A stretch of DNA of 64,000 bases from Trogon surrucura (taxonomy: Eukaryota; Chordata; Aves; Trogoniformes; Trogonidae): assembly GCA_020746105.1 (NCBI GenBank), contig CM036617.1, forward strand, positions 149,362,578 to 149,426,577, read 5' to 3'. Positions 37,640 to 50,845 of this stretch are shown in pieces; within the stretch, counting starts at the first letter, position 1, and every line of letters begins with the position of its first letter. Under the pieces are notes generated by a model. The model had not been told where the DNA came from. It made no database searches and saw only the letters and a program-made list of their open reading frames with translations. Position numbers and translations under genes: made by a program.

Positions 37640-37810
37640 GGCCGGTTTAGCTCAGTGGGTTGAGCGTGGTGCTTGAAACACCGAAGGTCGCAGGTTCGAT
37701 TCCTGTTCGGTTCTCATGTGTTGCCTGACCTAGTCGAGAGGTGGCGTCCCTGCTGGATTAAAATGATCTCTAAGGTCCCTTCCAGCCCAGGCCATTCTAT
37801 GATTCTATGA
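37640..37810 (+). mobile_element. tRNA-Ile-headed SINE with CR1-like tail (TguSINE1-like)
   Basis: A composite non-autonomous retroposon. The head 37640-37714 is a tRNA-like sequence closest to tRNA-Ile: D stem GCTC/GAGC, anticodon stem TGGTG/CACCG and T stem GCAGG/CCTGT all pair (with two terminal G-T wobbles). The acceptor stem is degraded (GGCCGGT against TCGGTTC, several mismatches) and the variable loop has one extra base. The anticodon triplet in the loop CTTGAAA is TGA, not an isoleucine anticodon, and there is no CCA or terminator run. The tail 37715-37810 is CR1-like (GGTCCCTTCCAGCCC, then ATTCTATGATTCTATGA). A SINE with such a tail would be moved by the CR1 reverse transcriptase. 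I recall TguSINE1 of passerines as having this design. Confidence 0.88.
37648..37703 (+). promoter_or_regulatory. internal RNA polymerase III promoter (A and B boxes)
   Basis: The A box TAGCTCAGTGGG (37648-37659) fits the TRGCNNAGYNGG consensus at every position. The B box GGTTCGATTCC (37693-37703) fits GGTTCGANTCC exactly. Spacing is that of a normal tRNA without an intron. Both are intact although the tRNA acceptor stem is ruined, as expected where only the promoter function was under selection in the source SINE. Confidence 0.85.
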
Positions 37811-40800
37811 GACCCATAATTACAGTTATTTGAAGCATATGGGTCACGGAGCAGGCATTTCCTCACTAAAAGTCAAAAAGTAGAAAGAAGACCCATTAAA
37901 CCTTTTTTTTTAGTATTTTTGACTCAAGGATCACACCTACTAAAAGTAACAAAAATTCTGAAGTTTAAGCATGAACATTTTAAAGTCAGTTAAAAGGACA
38001 AGTTTTACACTTAGAAAAAAAGGACATGTAGCATAGAAGAAATAGTACGTAAATTACTCAGAAAAAGAATGAAGGAAATCTTACATTCAGAAGTTTCTAA
38101 ACAGTGTCTATTTATCCATTTCCATAAACTGTTAAATGGGGAGTTTCAAAATAGATACTGCTGACCTTATTATAGAAATGCATGCAGAGGCTTTACATGT
38201 AAAATGCCTAGTATTGATCTACTAAGTCTTAGGAACACCAAAGGATGCCAGTTCAATACTGCTTTGGCATTGGATTCTCAAAGGATTAATGACAATATAG
38301 GACCTTTCTTTCTTTTCTGCTTCACAGATTTGGACTGAAAATTCCAAATACACACATATAAAGATATGTACTTACATCTACTTTTAATGTGATTACATTG
38401 GGGATTGTCAATGCTTTTACTTTTGAAAATCTGGCTGCAATTTAGTATTTTGATTCTGGACTTTCTAACAATCACTAAGACAGTTAAGAATATTAGTATA
38501 TAATAATATTAATAATCATATACACAAATATCACAAATATCCTTTTTTTTTGATGTTCTATTAAATTAAAATTTCAAGCAGAAATGTATCACACTTATTT
38601 CTAATTACCATTTTAAAAAAAATATAACAAAAAGAGTATGGTACTACTAGGGAAGTGGTGGGAATCTCAGTGGAAAAGCTAGTACGGACTTCATCTTCAA
38701 GATGAAGACTCGGATATAAAAAATCAGAACCATCAAGATTCTGTGTGGGGATTTTTCAGTTCATTTGGGGGAAGGATAATGACTGAAATTCAGAACCTAG
38801 AACAAAATTCAGTCTGTATCTGAGTGTGACTACTAGCCAGAGCAGATCCAACTCAGTGGAAAGAATTCCGAACTCTTATAAAGGTAATTACAGTATTTGC
38901 CTTTCTCGTTAACTTAGAAAACTGATAACAGGGTGAAGATTGAATAGAGTGAGAGTAAACTGAAAACGATGAGGAACAAAAATAGAGACAGCTTATAATG
39001 CAGAAGAGTTGTTCCAGATTGTAGAACTTTGACATAGTGGCCTATGATGACTAAAAAAAAATCAAGAAAGATCTGAAAGACCATGAAGAAGACAGGAAGA
39101 TCAGGAATAGTGTGTGGAAAGTAAATTGCATATCAATATGACATTACATTAAGAATGGAAAATTAGGTGCGGAACCAGCTGGATACAGTGATTCACGTGT
39201 CTTCTGTAAAAAATATGCTTGCTTGGTAACATTTTTCTGAGCTGTTTTGTTTTATTGTGATTTAGACAGAGGTGAAGTTAATGCTGAACTGGAACCGGGA
39301 GAGTGGAGAAGAGCACAGCTATTTTGCATCTAATGCTCTTAGCATTCATTTTTACATCCACTTCAATTTTCACAGCATGCATTTATCAGCACCAGTCTAA
39401 AAATGAAACAAAAATCTTTCTACTAGCAAGCAAAAAAATATTTCTGGAAATATGAAAATGTTCTATTTTCATCTGTTCTCTGTTGTAATACAAAACACAC
39501 TCTATATCTCAAGTTATTCTAATAAATTAATATAATGGAGGGAATAGTACACCAAACTGTTAAGTCCAAGTTTAAAAAAAAAAATAAAAATCAATCACTT
39601 ATTTGGAAATAAATTAAAACTCTGCCTAGCCCCTTAGTCAACTGTCTCCAAGTCAAGAGTCACAGATGTTAAAAGCTGTTACAATGCCAAGCTAATTTCC
39701 TGTAAATGACTGCCTGAGGTTGGATGAAGAAGAATCTTACCAGCGTTCAACATGACTGATAACAAAGAAAAACAGAGCTTAGGGGAAATAAAACAAAAGG
39801 TGTTACTAGTGGAAAGAAGGAAAATTGTTAATTTATTTTTTCCTCTCAATAATAGATCAGCTGATCATAAAGGCTATAATTTAGATACTCCTGAAAAATG
39901 GTTCCTTGACATGCTATTTCTTTTTTTTACCTGAGCTAAGAATACCTGTATTGGCTACATTTCCTGTGCCCTCTGCAGGGAAGACATTTCCATAAGACAT
40001 CATAGAACTCTCACACTGCACCACACTTCCTGTTTCCAGAGAAGATCTAGGTGTATTATATGGAGATAATCAATCTGCCTCACAGGATAGAATGAGTTAG
40101 GAGAACAGCAAATCCCTAGGGACACCACCACAACAAAACAGAGTAATATTAAACTGGCTCATCACCAACTGTTCTTGGCCAGTTGAACAAATTGAGATAT
40201 TTTATTCAGGTCCAACAAGCCCAAAACTAGAAAAACCTGAGTTTTCCTGATGAAAACTCAAAAAATACCTGCAGACATAAGTTTTTTCTCCACAAACGTT
40301 TCTTTAAAGTGAGATCATGTTATGAAAGAAAGTTCCCAACCAGCTCTGTCACTGACCTTTTTCAAATCTTGGTCTGAAAACTGTATTAAGAAGCTTCTTG
40401 GATATTCGGCTTTTGTGTCTTTTGCAATGCTTCCAGTCCAGCTACTTGCATGCCTACTTGTCACAACTGGAAGGTAAAACCCATAATTACTAAAACCAAA
40501 AAGAAAGGCAACAAAGTTGTCACATTTTTGATCAGTCCATCTGTAATAAAAATGCAAATTTAACAGACTGAATACTGTTGGAACAAATTCCAAAAGGAAG
40601 AACTTTTCAAGCCATCTGTTAACTTGTCTTTAAGTGTTGAACTTTGATCTGGGTGTTTCCACAGACTCTCTAGTCCTTCAGGTATTTCCACATACAAGGA
40701 ACACTCCAACACTTTCCGTGAAATCTGGAGGCAGGACAGAGTCAAGGTTGTCAAGCAAGAAACCTCAAAACCCAAAGACATCACAGAATCAGTCAGTGTG

Positions 40801-43097
40801 ACATCTTGCATAACACCAGTGGTACTAATTCATCCATTCACCCTGGGAGTGTGACTAATTTCTTCTGCTTGGCTGAAAGCTAGATTGCGTGATGGCATGC
40901 AGGCTTGGTCTACTTTGGTCTACTTTTTACCTTGTTTTAATTTCCATACTGAAAGCATCACATATATATCTAATATGAATATGTGTGGGTTTTTCTTCCT
41001 GCAATTGGCCTTGTACTGCTTGTTTCTCTTATTTCAGGTATCATTACTGTCTCTCCAAGAAGTTTACACAGTGTAACCAAACCATCTTTGATCTTCTGCT
41101 TAAAGAGCTAGTACTGATTTTTGACATTTTGCTGCAAAGCACTCTTTGCAGCCAGCCCTTGCATGGTTAGAGTAGGTCTTTTCCACACTATTTCCAGATG
41201 TTTAATATCCAAGTAAGATATAAGTCTTGATTCTCTTGGACTTGTTTAGTCATTCATAACTCTGGAAAAATATTATGAAAGAGATTTGGTAATGTATTAA
41301 GCCAGCCAGGTAGCAATGTAAATGACAACATCTGAAGACCCAGGAATATAGAGTCATCACTCAAGAGATCAACCGCAACGTTTCATTTTGCCTCCTTTTT
41401 CCTCCAGAGACTGAAGGTATTAAGGTCATGTTGCAGACCTGTAGTTTTAACATCATGTACCTTGAAGTTTAGTACTTTTGCTCTGGCTTTCATCAAATGT
41501 CAGAGTCGGCAGGTATGTCTTCTCTCAAAGTCAAATTACAGGTTTTGAAGAAATTCTTGTGAATTGAAATCGTACCATTCTTTATCCTTAACTGTCTGTG
41601 TAAATCTTTCTTTCTTGCAATTCTTCCTTCATCATTACATTTGAGTCTTGAGTCACTGAGCAATTGTTTCAGACTCAGAATCTAAAGCCTTTCTCATCTT
41701 TTTTTTTTTCATCCTGATTGGTGTCATCTGTAATAAGATAAAGTACATTTCCAAGAACTAAAAAAAATGAAATCACACCATGAGCTGAAAACAAAAGTTA
41801 AAGAGCATGTACAGTTTTTCTGTTCTGCCTAATACAGTCATTCTCAGGCTGAACCAAGGAAAAACAATTGCAAGACTCAAAAAGGACTCTAATAATGGCT
41901 GGTAGCAGTATATATCTGGAACCTTTCACCTTCAGAATGGATTTGGTCCAGAATGAGAGCAATTTAAAAGAAATATTGACTTCTGGATGCTTAGTGACCT
42001 GTGTAAAAATGAATTAATAATCCCAGCTGTTTCCTATAGGACATCACTAAAATTGTCAGCACTGTTGCCAGACCAAACGGCACCTTCATTGAAAGGTGTA
42101 AAAGATTTTTCACTTCATTTATCAATACAGCACGCGTAAATAGGTCACAGACTATTCGAAGAAACTGAAATCCTTCCAAGTCCCTGGCAGATTTTGCTAC
42201 ATCCTGTAATCCATCATTTAGTCTATGCATGTATGGACAAGTGGCCTGTGTGTTCATGTGTGGGATATTGGGTTCGATGGCAAGTGACCAACTTCCTCAG
42301 GCTACTCACAACCTTAGATTATTGGACAGACATAAAGTGAGGGTGCTGGGTCTCTCTTGAATGAATGGACAGGTACAGCATGAGGAGAAAAATGAGTAGA
42401 CAAAACACTAACTTTTTTTCCTAAAACACATCTGGACAATGCAGCTAAAGTGATAATTTGTTGTTGGGAAAGACCAACCATCAATTACTATTCAGTGGAA
42501 GATGGGATATAAGTGGAGGAAAGTGATATATCTCCTGAAGGGATCTCCTAGAGATGTCAGGAATAGGTCAGAGCAGAAGAAACATCAGCTCTTGCAGAGA
42601 TCTATGTGAAAATTCAGGTTTTACTGAAAGAATTGTTCAATTATAAAAGAATGTTTTGGCATATACAATTTTCTTAAGCTATTTGCAGATGGTTAAAAGT
42701 ATGGTGTGATCCAAAACTTTAAAAGTGTAATGAAAAATTACTAATAGGTCAAATCAACATCTACATTTTTAAATCAGATAAATCATTTAGAAATTCTGTT
42801 ACCAAGATAAAGTACTATTTGTCTTCCTCTCTTCTCTCATTGTAATTGTTCTCTCTTTCGTTATTTCTAAGAATTCCTTGCATCCTTTGAGTTCATGAGA
42901 TGTTTTCCCTCCTCATCTGAGATTAAAATGAGGAGCTGGAAAGAGGTGGCAGATGGGCATATATACCACTTGCTTTCCTGGTGTTCCTGACTCCAGAATA
43001 TCCCAAGAAACAGCATTTGTCAGTCCATCTACAGGAGCCATCAAAGGAGGAATGAGGATTTCTAGGTTTCCAATTAGCTTTTAGCACATTTCCAACA

Positions 43098-43140
43098 TGA
43101 CCATGGGTAAATCACTTTCTTCCGTGTGTGAAATGAAGGG
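43098..43140 (+). mobile_element. possible MIR-type SINE core scrap
   Basis: TGACCATGGGTAAATCACTT and the following GTGTGAAATGAAGGG resemble the MIR segment 'TGACCTTGGGCAAGTCACTT ... CTGTAAAATGGGG'. It is about 43 bp long with many mismatches, so chance similarity cannot be excluded. Confidence 0.3.
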
Positions 43141-45554
43141 AGCAGCTACTCAAAAATATTGTGCAAGAAGGCATTAATTTGCATTGGCAAAACTCTTGCG
43201 ACACTCTTTAAGTCACAAATGAAGGACAGTACTGACTGTATGTATTTTGCCAACTGGGTATGTATTGTATTACAATCAATATTGCTATCTAGCAGTTTAG
43301 AGAGTATTTCAAGGGATCTAGTTACTGAGAAAAAGCAAGAATGCTCTTAACCTTTTTTTTTTACAGCGCATTTTAACTTTGTCCCTGTGCCATTTCTAGA
43401 GGAACAGCCAAAACTGATTGAAAGTAGAGGATCCTCAGTCTCAGAAATGACCTTTTGAGTTAACAACAAGTACTGAGAGACATCAGCCCAGCAGCTCCAC
43501 AAGCTGGAAAGTTCAGCCTGTATGACCTGCAATCGAGAATTTGTCTTGGTACTAAGCTATAATGGAAAAAGAAACCCAATATTGTATATTATGGTTTAAA
43601 TGATAGTATATTAGTACGAACTTCCACTGGCACCTTGTAAAAAAAATGAATGTACCGCAATCCTTTTTCATTCTGGGTAGGATCTTAACCACTAATGAAG
43701 GTAATATGGGTGGGCACAACTTTTCTGACTTCAGACATCTTCAGACAGTAGATAACCTTGGTCTGACTTTGCTGTTTAAATCTTCTGTCACCGTGTGGGA
43801 AAGGCTAAAAGACATGTTCAGGATCCATTCATCTTGACCCAAAACAGCTGTCTGAATTGACCAGATTAAGAAAATTTAACCATCAAGCTTAGATGAAGGT
43901 ATGCACACTGAAGCCATCTAAAGTGAGGCGATCCTGAAATAAAACACTGAGGAGACTAGGGAATGAACTGTTTTCAGGAAGATCATTCTTGTGCTGTTCT
44001 GACATAGCCTGTTGAGGACCTCTAACAGCCTAAAAACATCAAACCCACCTCATTCTCCAGACTTTGACATCTAAAAAAGTAAATCAAAATAATGAGGCTC
44101 CCACTTGCAACATGCATATGATGAGTAAGTAAATGAAATCATGATAATTAGAAACTCAAATGCCGTCAAAAAGTTGCACATAGACAGTGCATCTCTCTTT
44201 TTTTGATATTTTTTTCCCCTCAGGCATTAACTTATCTTGGCCATACCCTCATTTCTACAAGTTAAGAGGTATTTTAATTTTGAACTTCAAATGAAGTGCA
44301 AATAAAACACCAAATTTAGGATGTTGCACAATTGCCAGTGGGGCCCATTTTAACATTTAATGACCTGGACACCTGTGACTATCGTAAGAAATAAAAAGGA
44401 TTAATTTAAAAGGAATTATTGACATAACACATGATAGTCCGTTAATAAAAATGCATACTTCTAATTGAATGCTGGCACCTAGCCACCAACTAAGCATAAC
44501 TTCAAAAGCAACAGCTGGGAAAGCATCTTTTAGATTTTGATTACAGTAGCTTGTAAGCCACTTATCTTTTAAACTTTTTTATCTTCAGAAAGCACTTCTA
44601 TTTCATCGGAGTGAGTTCAAAGTTATTTACAACATGTAGAGTAAGAGAACCAGCTCTGACATAGTCAAACTTCACTTGCAAGTTTGGATTCTGGAATGAG
44701 ACAACTATTCTTGGCTTTGAAGTGTGAGTCCCATTTTAACCTGAAAGAACACAGGCTTCAAGCTTCCTGCTCAGGTTTTTATTTCTTTTCTATCTCCAGA
44801 CATAGGATAAGAATTTCTGTCATATTTGTTCTTATCTATTGTTTGTATTTTAGTGTTATCTTAGGGCTGCCACTGCCATCGAAGGTTCATTTTTGAAGTA
44901 TTTTACTATTCAAACAGATAGTAAGCATTCACAATCCCAGATGATTCAGTCATGAAAGGGAGAAGGAACTATTTTGAAGACTTTGGAAAATGGGCATGGA
45001 GACAGACCTGAGTCTTGCAAAATCATAAATCCTGTGGCTGGATCCAGAAAGGTGTTATGCTTGTGTTTAGGAATAAAGTATGAAAGCCTCATTAAGTAGT
45101 TGCAGATCAAAACTCTAAATGAGTTAAAATGATTTGCTAGATTGGCTACAGTGCTTGACATTTTTCAGGAACAAGTCCAGCAAGGGTTATGACTTATTTC
45201 ATCTAAGATCTGAAATCTTAAAGTCTGTGCAGCTACTCTAGACTTCTTCCACCGTTAAAGAGACAGAAAGTGAGACAGAAACAGATGCTGAATTACTCTT
45301 CCCACATGAACAGAGATTTCTACAGCTCGTCTCTGTTCACTGATGCGAGAAATCCAGATCATTTCCTTAGCTTAAGCACTAACATTTTAGCCAGCTACGA
45401 TTAAACTAATTGTATGTTACCTCTAATGTCTTTGAGTCTGTGGAACAACTCTCTCCCAGAAAATGGGTAATTAACTGTCTGTGATTTGAGGCAATAAACT
45501 CATCCTCAAAGCAATCCATGTTTCCCCCTATTATACAAAGACAATTGTTAGCTT

Positions 45555-45592
45555 TTTTTGACTGAGACAGAAGTTTTTGACTGAGATAGAAA
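45555..45592 (+). repeat. 19-bp tandem duplication
   Basis: TTTTTGACTGAGACAGAAG (45555-45573) is followed by TTTTTGACTGAGATAGAAA (45574-45592), two mismatches. Confidence 0.88.
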
Positions 45593-45649
45593 CTAAATAA
45601 ATCAAAATAACCTTTATTATTTCCTTTATGTAGCTAATAGAAAAAAAAA

Positions 45650-45693
45650 GATCTTTTCCAACCTGATTGTTTCTATGATTCTATGATTCTATA
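45650..45693 (+). mobile_element. CR1 LINE tail fragment (~44 bp)
   Basis: Extreme 3' end of a CR1: GATCTTTTCCAACC, then TTCTATGATTCTATGATTCTATA. The octamer ATTCTATG is present in nearly three copies. A run of nine A lies directly upstream. Confidence 0.85.
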
Positions 45694-48600
45694 TGACTTG
45701 AAAAGAGTAAAGGCATCTCATTTAAAATCACACTGAGACAGCCATAAAGTATAACAACACTAGCAGATAACCACTAGAAAAACATTATTGGAGTTAGTAA
45801 ACACATTTGACATAATCAGGAGGACCTTTAGAGAAGACTTTCTAGAATGCTGGGGACCCAGTGAGGTCTTCTAATACAAGCAATGTGGCAAAGAAATCTA
45901 ACATTTTTCTTAAAAATAGATTCATCTCTGAAATGAAATACATGAAATACGTGAAATACATGAAATACATGAATCTGCAAGTGTCAATTGTCAGGAAGGG
46001 GACTGAATCTGAAGAGCTCTGGAGGTCTTTTCCCATCCGACGGAAATAACGTACATAGGACCATCACAAGTTGTTAAATTTGCTGAAGGATGTTTTGGAC
46101 TGTAATTCTATTATTTATTAATTAAAAGCCATCTCTAAAACAATATAAAAGACAGATCTGTCTACCGTGTCCACAGAATCAAAACTTCTTTTAGCCTTCT
46201 TATAACTTTTCAAGACATTATTCATACACAGATAACAGTATGTCTTTGCGGAAAGATAAATAGAATGCAGAAAGACTTGTAGTCATCTGTCCACTCTGCA
46301 GACACAATTCAGGGCCAGATTTTGTCAAGAGACTAAGAAAAACATCACTGTGTTTTCTGCTAAGGTGTCCTATCCTTCCAAAATGTACAGAGCCTCCAGG
46401 AGAAAAGATGACAGATAGGAACGGTGCCTCTCCCTTCTTAGACATGCATGAAACTGCCAAAGAATCTTAGAGCCTTGAGCAACAAATTTATGAAGGAACA
46501 CTTTTTTGCACTCAATTCAGTCCCCGAGGAAGTGGCAGAACTGTGCACTGTTCACTGAATGCTGCTGTCCTTCATTGAAATTGTTCTTGCTTGAATGATA
46601 GCTACACAGCAGAGCAGAGCAGTCAATATGAAAAAAAAAAATAAATACAATCATACATGAGAATAAGCACACCCACTACAAAAATACCAAACTTCAGTCA
46701 TCACTACTTTTATCTAGACACTGCATGCAGAGTTCATCACAAATTTTGGGATGCTAACATCATGGTTGTAAAGCCCTACCTGATTAATTTTTGCATATGT
46801 AGCTACATCTTTCACAGCAAAGTCCAAGATATTTCCACGAACCTTGCGTTCTTCATTTATACCAAATGCTGCAAAACGGAGAAGTTAACAAAGAATCTGT
46901 GATCCAGTGCAAACAGAATGACTGGAGTTTATTAATCACAAATAAGGATGATGAGTAGCTCAGGAGGCATGAACTAGAAATCTTGCTGTAAGGTCAGCCC
47001 CTTCCAATAGTAAAGTGTCTCTGCTCATTTCAGTGTAACTTTCTAGGCTCAGGGTCAGAAAGCCTCCCAAACGCAACTATGAAATCTGAAGGAAACTTTT
47101 CATCATTTTAGATTCGTCTTGTCTCTCTTATTTAATAGCTCTGGGTTTAGAAGTGCAAATAACTTGGTAGTTAGATTTTTAGGAGATTCAACAGAAACAT
47201 TCTGACACCAGTAGCAGCTACAAAAGCAGTAAGATTCCCTTTCCAAGAGTTTGACCTTCTGCTTCATTGTAATTACAGTCACCAGGCTAATCCTGGGGTA
47301 AAGGATAGGGATCATAAAATTTATTCTTTGTGTTATGGGTGCCAGTGTACTCCAGTGTGTTGAGGTTACTGTAGACTCCTATTTCAACTTTGAGATAAAT
47401 TCTTTCTCAATTTGCTAGCTTCTCCTTGTTTGGAATGTGGGCACAGTCCTTTTGAAGGCAATCTTTAGTGTACTATGCAAATTTTTCTTTATAAATGAAA
47501 GTAAACAATTACTTTTGTGTACATGTCCTTTTTTTGTCACAGATATTTGAGGGAAGGGGGAGAGATTTCTAATGGCATGCATCCATTTAGATGTCAAAGA
47601 GAGTTTTGTATGTCCACTAAATTAAAACATCATTTGCTGTCAAGCCTTTAAGAATTTGGCATTTCTTCTGATTTCTATTTATGACAGCTCTCAGAGGACA
47701 TGCTGTGAAGTACTTTTGTCTACTTTAGGACCAATTGCATGTGACAAATGCATTAGTTCTTAATACCAGAAGAGGAGACATCATTTGATGAAGCATGTCT
47801 TTATGTCATCAGCTGTTGTCTCACACCAGGTTTTTACAAAGTCACTCTAAAGAAGATCACCCCGAGCTGCCTTGATAATTCAGTCTCTTTTTTTTTTCCT
47901 GTGTAACCAGGCCAAAGCTTGTTTGAAATCAACAGAAAGATTTCAAATGGAATTTGGATCAAGACTGTAAAGTTAAAAACTTCTAGAGCTCTTTCTGTCA
48001 TTTCCCTTTAATGGGAAAGAGCAACGCTCCCTCCTGCACATGGGCTGCGCTCATAGCTCCTGTTCTGCACAGGTAAGGAGCTGCACAACTGTTTCGGGCT
48101 GGTGTAGGCAGTCTGATAGGACCACATCACACCCATGGAAAAAGGCACCCTGCTAGGCTGGCGCTCACAAACTCACCTTCAACACCCCACTGCACGGTAC
48201 TTAGCGTCCTGCCAGACTAGTCACATCTCTGCAGTTGTTACCATGAACTCTCAGTGTGATTCCTCTGAGCTCATTTCTGTTGTTCCGAAGATCACGGCAC
48301 AGCTTACACCCTGCATGAGAAAACAACATTTATGTATATTCAAAGATCTGACCGCCTTGGCAAAGGTGAAGCTACTTTAGATAGACACCTGCCTTTTTTT
48401 TTTTTTTAATTAGAACATGGAATGGTGACATATAGTCTATGTTTTTATTCCCACTAAGCGTATAAACATATCTTAAAATATACGTTAATTATTAATACAC
48501 CTGTTTGACTCACTGAACAGTTGAAAAAACACCTTATTAAATCCTTCTGTTCTTCTCTTTTGTTTTTCACTTTTCAGTAGCCAGCTGTATGCCTTCTGAA

Positions 48601-50845
48601 TTATTGGTGTCATGTGCCCAACAATATAATCTCTTTATTGTTGCAATTAAGCAATTAACTAATGCGTATGGTACAAAAATAATTTCTTTTTAAAAAAAAG
48701 GAAGAAGGAAGAGAACATGAGCAATGAGCAGTGGTTTGTGCACTTTTTTTAAAAAAAATTACACTCAGGCTTGTGAAGCATTCTGAGGCAGCTGCTATAG
48801 TTATACCACTATATCTTTTTAGTTTCCATTTTGCTGATATGTTTTTATCTAAGGCAGTCAAACACCAAAAGAATCCAATACTGCAGATTACTTTATGGGA
48901 TGAACGTTATTTGCTAAATAATTTATTGAACAAAGCTGAAGAAACTAGTGAAATGCAGAAAAATACTACTCATCACATAAATTATTTGATAAAAATTTGG
49001 AAACCATTGTCCAGGAGTATATGCAAAGAACAGTATTTGGCTTAGGTTGTTGCATACTTGACATGTATGACAGTTTAAAGAGTGAAGAAATATTGAGATT
49101 GTTTGGGTCTAAAAGCAGATTCTAGTTGCAGAGACCTAATATTGCAGAAACATTAAAAACTGGAGCTTCAGTTTGGAAGAATTACTACTCATTTACAACT
49201 GCAGCTGCCTGACTAACAACGTTAATGTTCTGTTGGTCAACACTTAAATTCCATTTGTTCTACTAACATACATGTCTTTTTAAGTATTCTAGTGAAAACA
49301 GTAACAAACAGTTTTTTCTTCACTGAAAAATTAAAGGACATACCTAACTACTGCAGCAATGTCATCAATACTCCTCATGAATAGTTCTAAAATTTTAGGA
49401 GACTCTAAAATCTGATTTTATCTGCTGACTTACTACAACAGTAGGGGAAATCAAATCACCCGTGAATGTCTTATTAGAGCAATCTCTCTCCGACACTTCT
49501 CTTACATCTCAATTTTACATCTTCAGTGTATTTTTAAAGTTTAAAATGGGGAGTTACAGGTAAAAAATATTTTAAGAAATAATTGCATTAGTGCATTCTA
49601 GAAAAAGGAATTACATGTCGGGGAAAAAAAAAAAGATGATAACTCTGGGACTGTAATGTGAACTACATCTCCCTTGCTTAAAAAGCAGAGAACTGTCCCT
49701 CCTGTAGACTGCGAACAAGTTGCAATTTGTAGGTCTTTAGTTTCAATTTTTTATTCTTTCAATTCCTTTTTCAGACTGGTTAATTTTAAGAATTGCCTCC
49801 CTTTCCTTTATTTCCCTTTATAGTATGAAGATCTGTATGAGAAGGAGTAAAGCTGCAGAAAGAGCCTTAATGTGTGCTTTTTTTCCCCCAAAGAACAACT
49901 TCAAAATCAAGTAAAATAGCTACCTGTTTTTCCTCCTGCCAGCTGAAGTAATGCAGTTTGCTGGAGAAACTCCATGCCACTGCAATGCTTACCACATTAT
50001 TTACATATGTCATCTGATACATAATCCTCAGCTTTTCCTATAAACTGTGTTAATCAGCATGTGTTTTTACTTCCATTGCTTATATTATTCCCCTCTTCCC
50101 TCTGCTTCCACTGTTAGGGGCAATAGACAGACCTTTTTTCCTAGTTGTGAGGTTTTAGTAACATGGATTATGTCCATGTTCTGCATCTTTTAAGGACTAC
50201 AGTGATGAAGCATCGCTGTTGACCAGGATTGTTTGCTCCATGGAAGTCCGATTTAACAGAACTTTGTGCAAGAGTATAGCTATGAGAGGCAAAAACAAAA
50301 ATAATAAGAAATCAAATGATTTGTGAGATCCTTGGCTTCACTAAATCTCCAGAAGCTCTTCGTGACCTTCTAAAAGAAATTTTACGAGCTAAGTTATCTC
50401 CTAAGGTCATTTATAATAACAATTTAATACCTGATTAGTAGGACTATCTTAAACTGACAAAAGCATGGACTTGGCCATCTAATAGGTCATATCTATCTGC
50501 TATGATTCCAAAATTTTCATTCATTTTTCCTTAAATAGGAGTTAAAATCTTTCTCACTATGAAGAACAGAACAACCTGGTAGAGGGAACACCACTCTTGT
50601 TCTTTTTCACAGATGGTCGCAGAAGAGCTGATGGAAATTCTGAAGGAATATTAGAAAAGTGTTACAAGTTGTTTTGTGTTTTTAAGTGATAGAGAAGCTA
50701 TTGGAAGGGCATGATGGATGGTCACCCAGCCCTAACTAGAGCACCAGTGATGAATCACTGTTTGCAAAGTACAAGCTTATACCTATAATATACTAACTGC
50801 TAAAACTAAGGTACATAACTCATTTACTTATCAACATGTTATACC
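45694..50845. other. unique AT-rich sequence, no gene seen
   Basis: No recognised gene. A 10-bp tandem repeat is listed at 45934-45972. A GC-richer patch (about 48000-48380) holds an 81-codon frame (48135-48380) and a strong donor-like CAG|GTAAGG at 48073, but no matching acceptor or known domain. T-rich and A-rich runs flank it (47885-47900, 48390-48410). Confidence 0.5.
45934..45972 (+). repeat. 10-bp tandem repeat, 4 units
   Basis: The unit TGAAATACAT (third base group varies once to ACGT) is repeated about four times. It appears in a minus-strand open frame as a YFM-rich stretch, which is an effect of the repeat and not a sign of coding. Confidence 0.9.

Larger units (their letters stand above)
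37811..45649. other. unique AT-rich sequence, no gene seen
   Basis: No recognised gene. A possible MIR scrap is listed at 43098-43140. AT-rich runs occur at 38490-38520 and 39574-39588. Frames at 40315-40593 and 41991-42257 (minus) are under 95 codons and anonymous. A 19-bp tandem repeat lies near the right end (45555-45592). Confidence 0.55.

Noticed and set aside
37640-37714. A functional tRNA gene
   Set aside because: The acceptor stem has several mismatches, the variable loop has an extra base, no terminator T-run follows, and a CR1-like tail is attached; a SINE head explains all of this.
48060-48085. Strong splice donor CAG|GTAAGG
   Set aside because: No acceptor, open exon of known family or second exon could be paired with it; single donor matches are common by chance.
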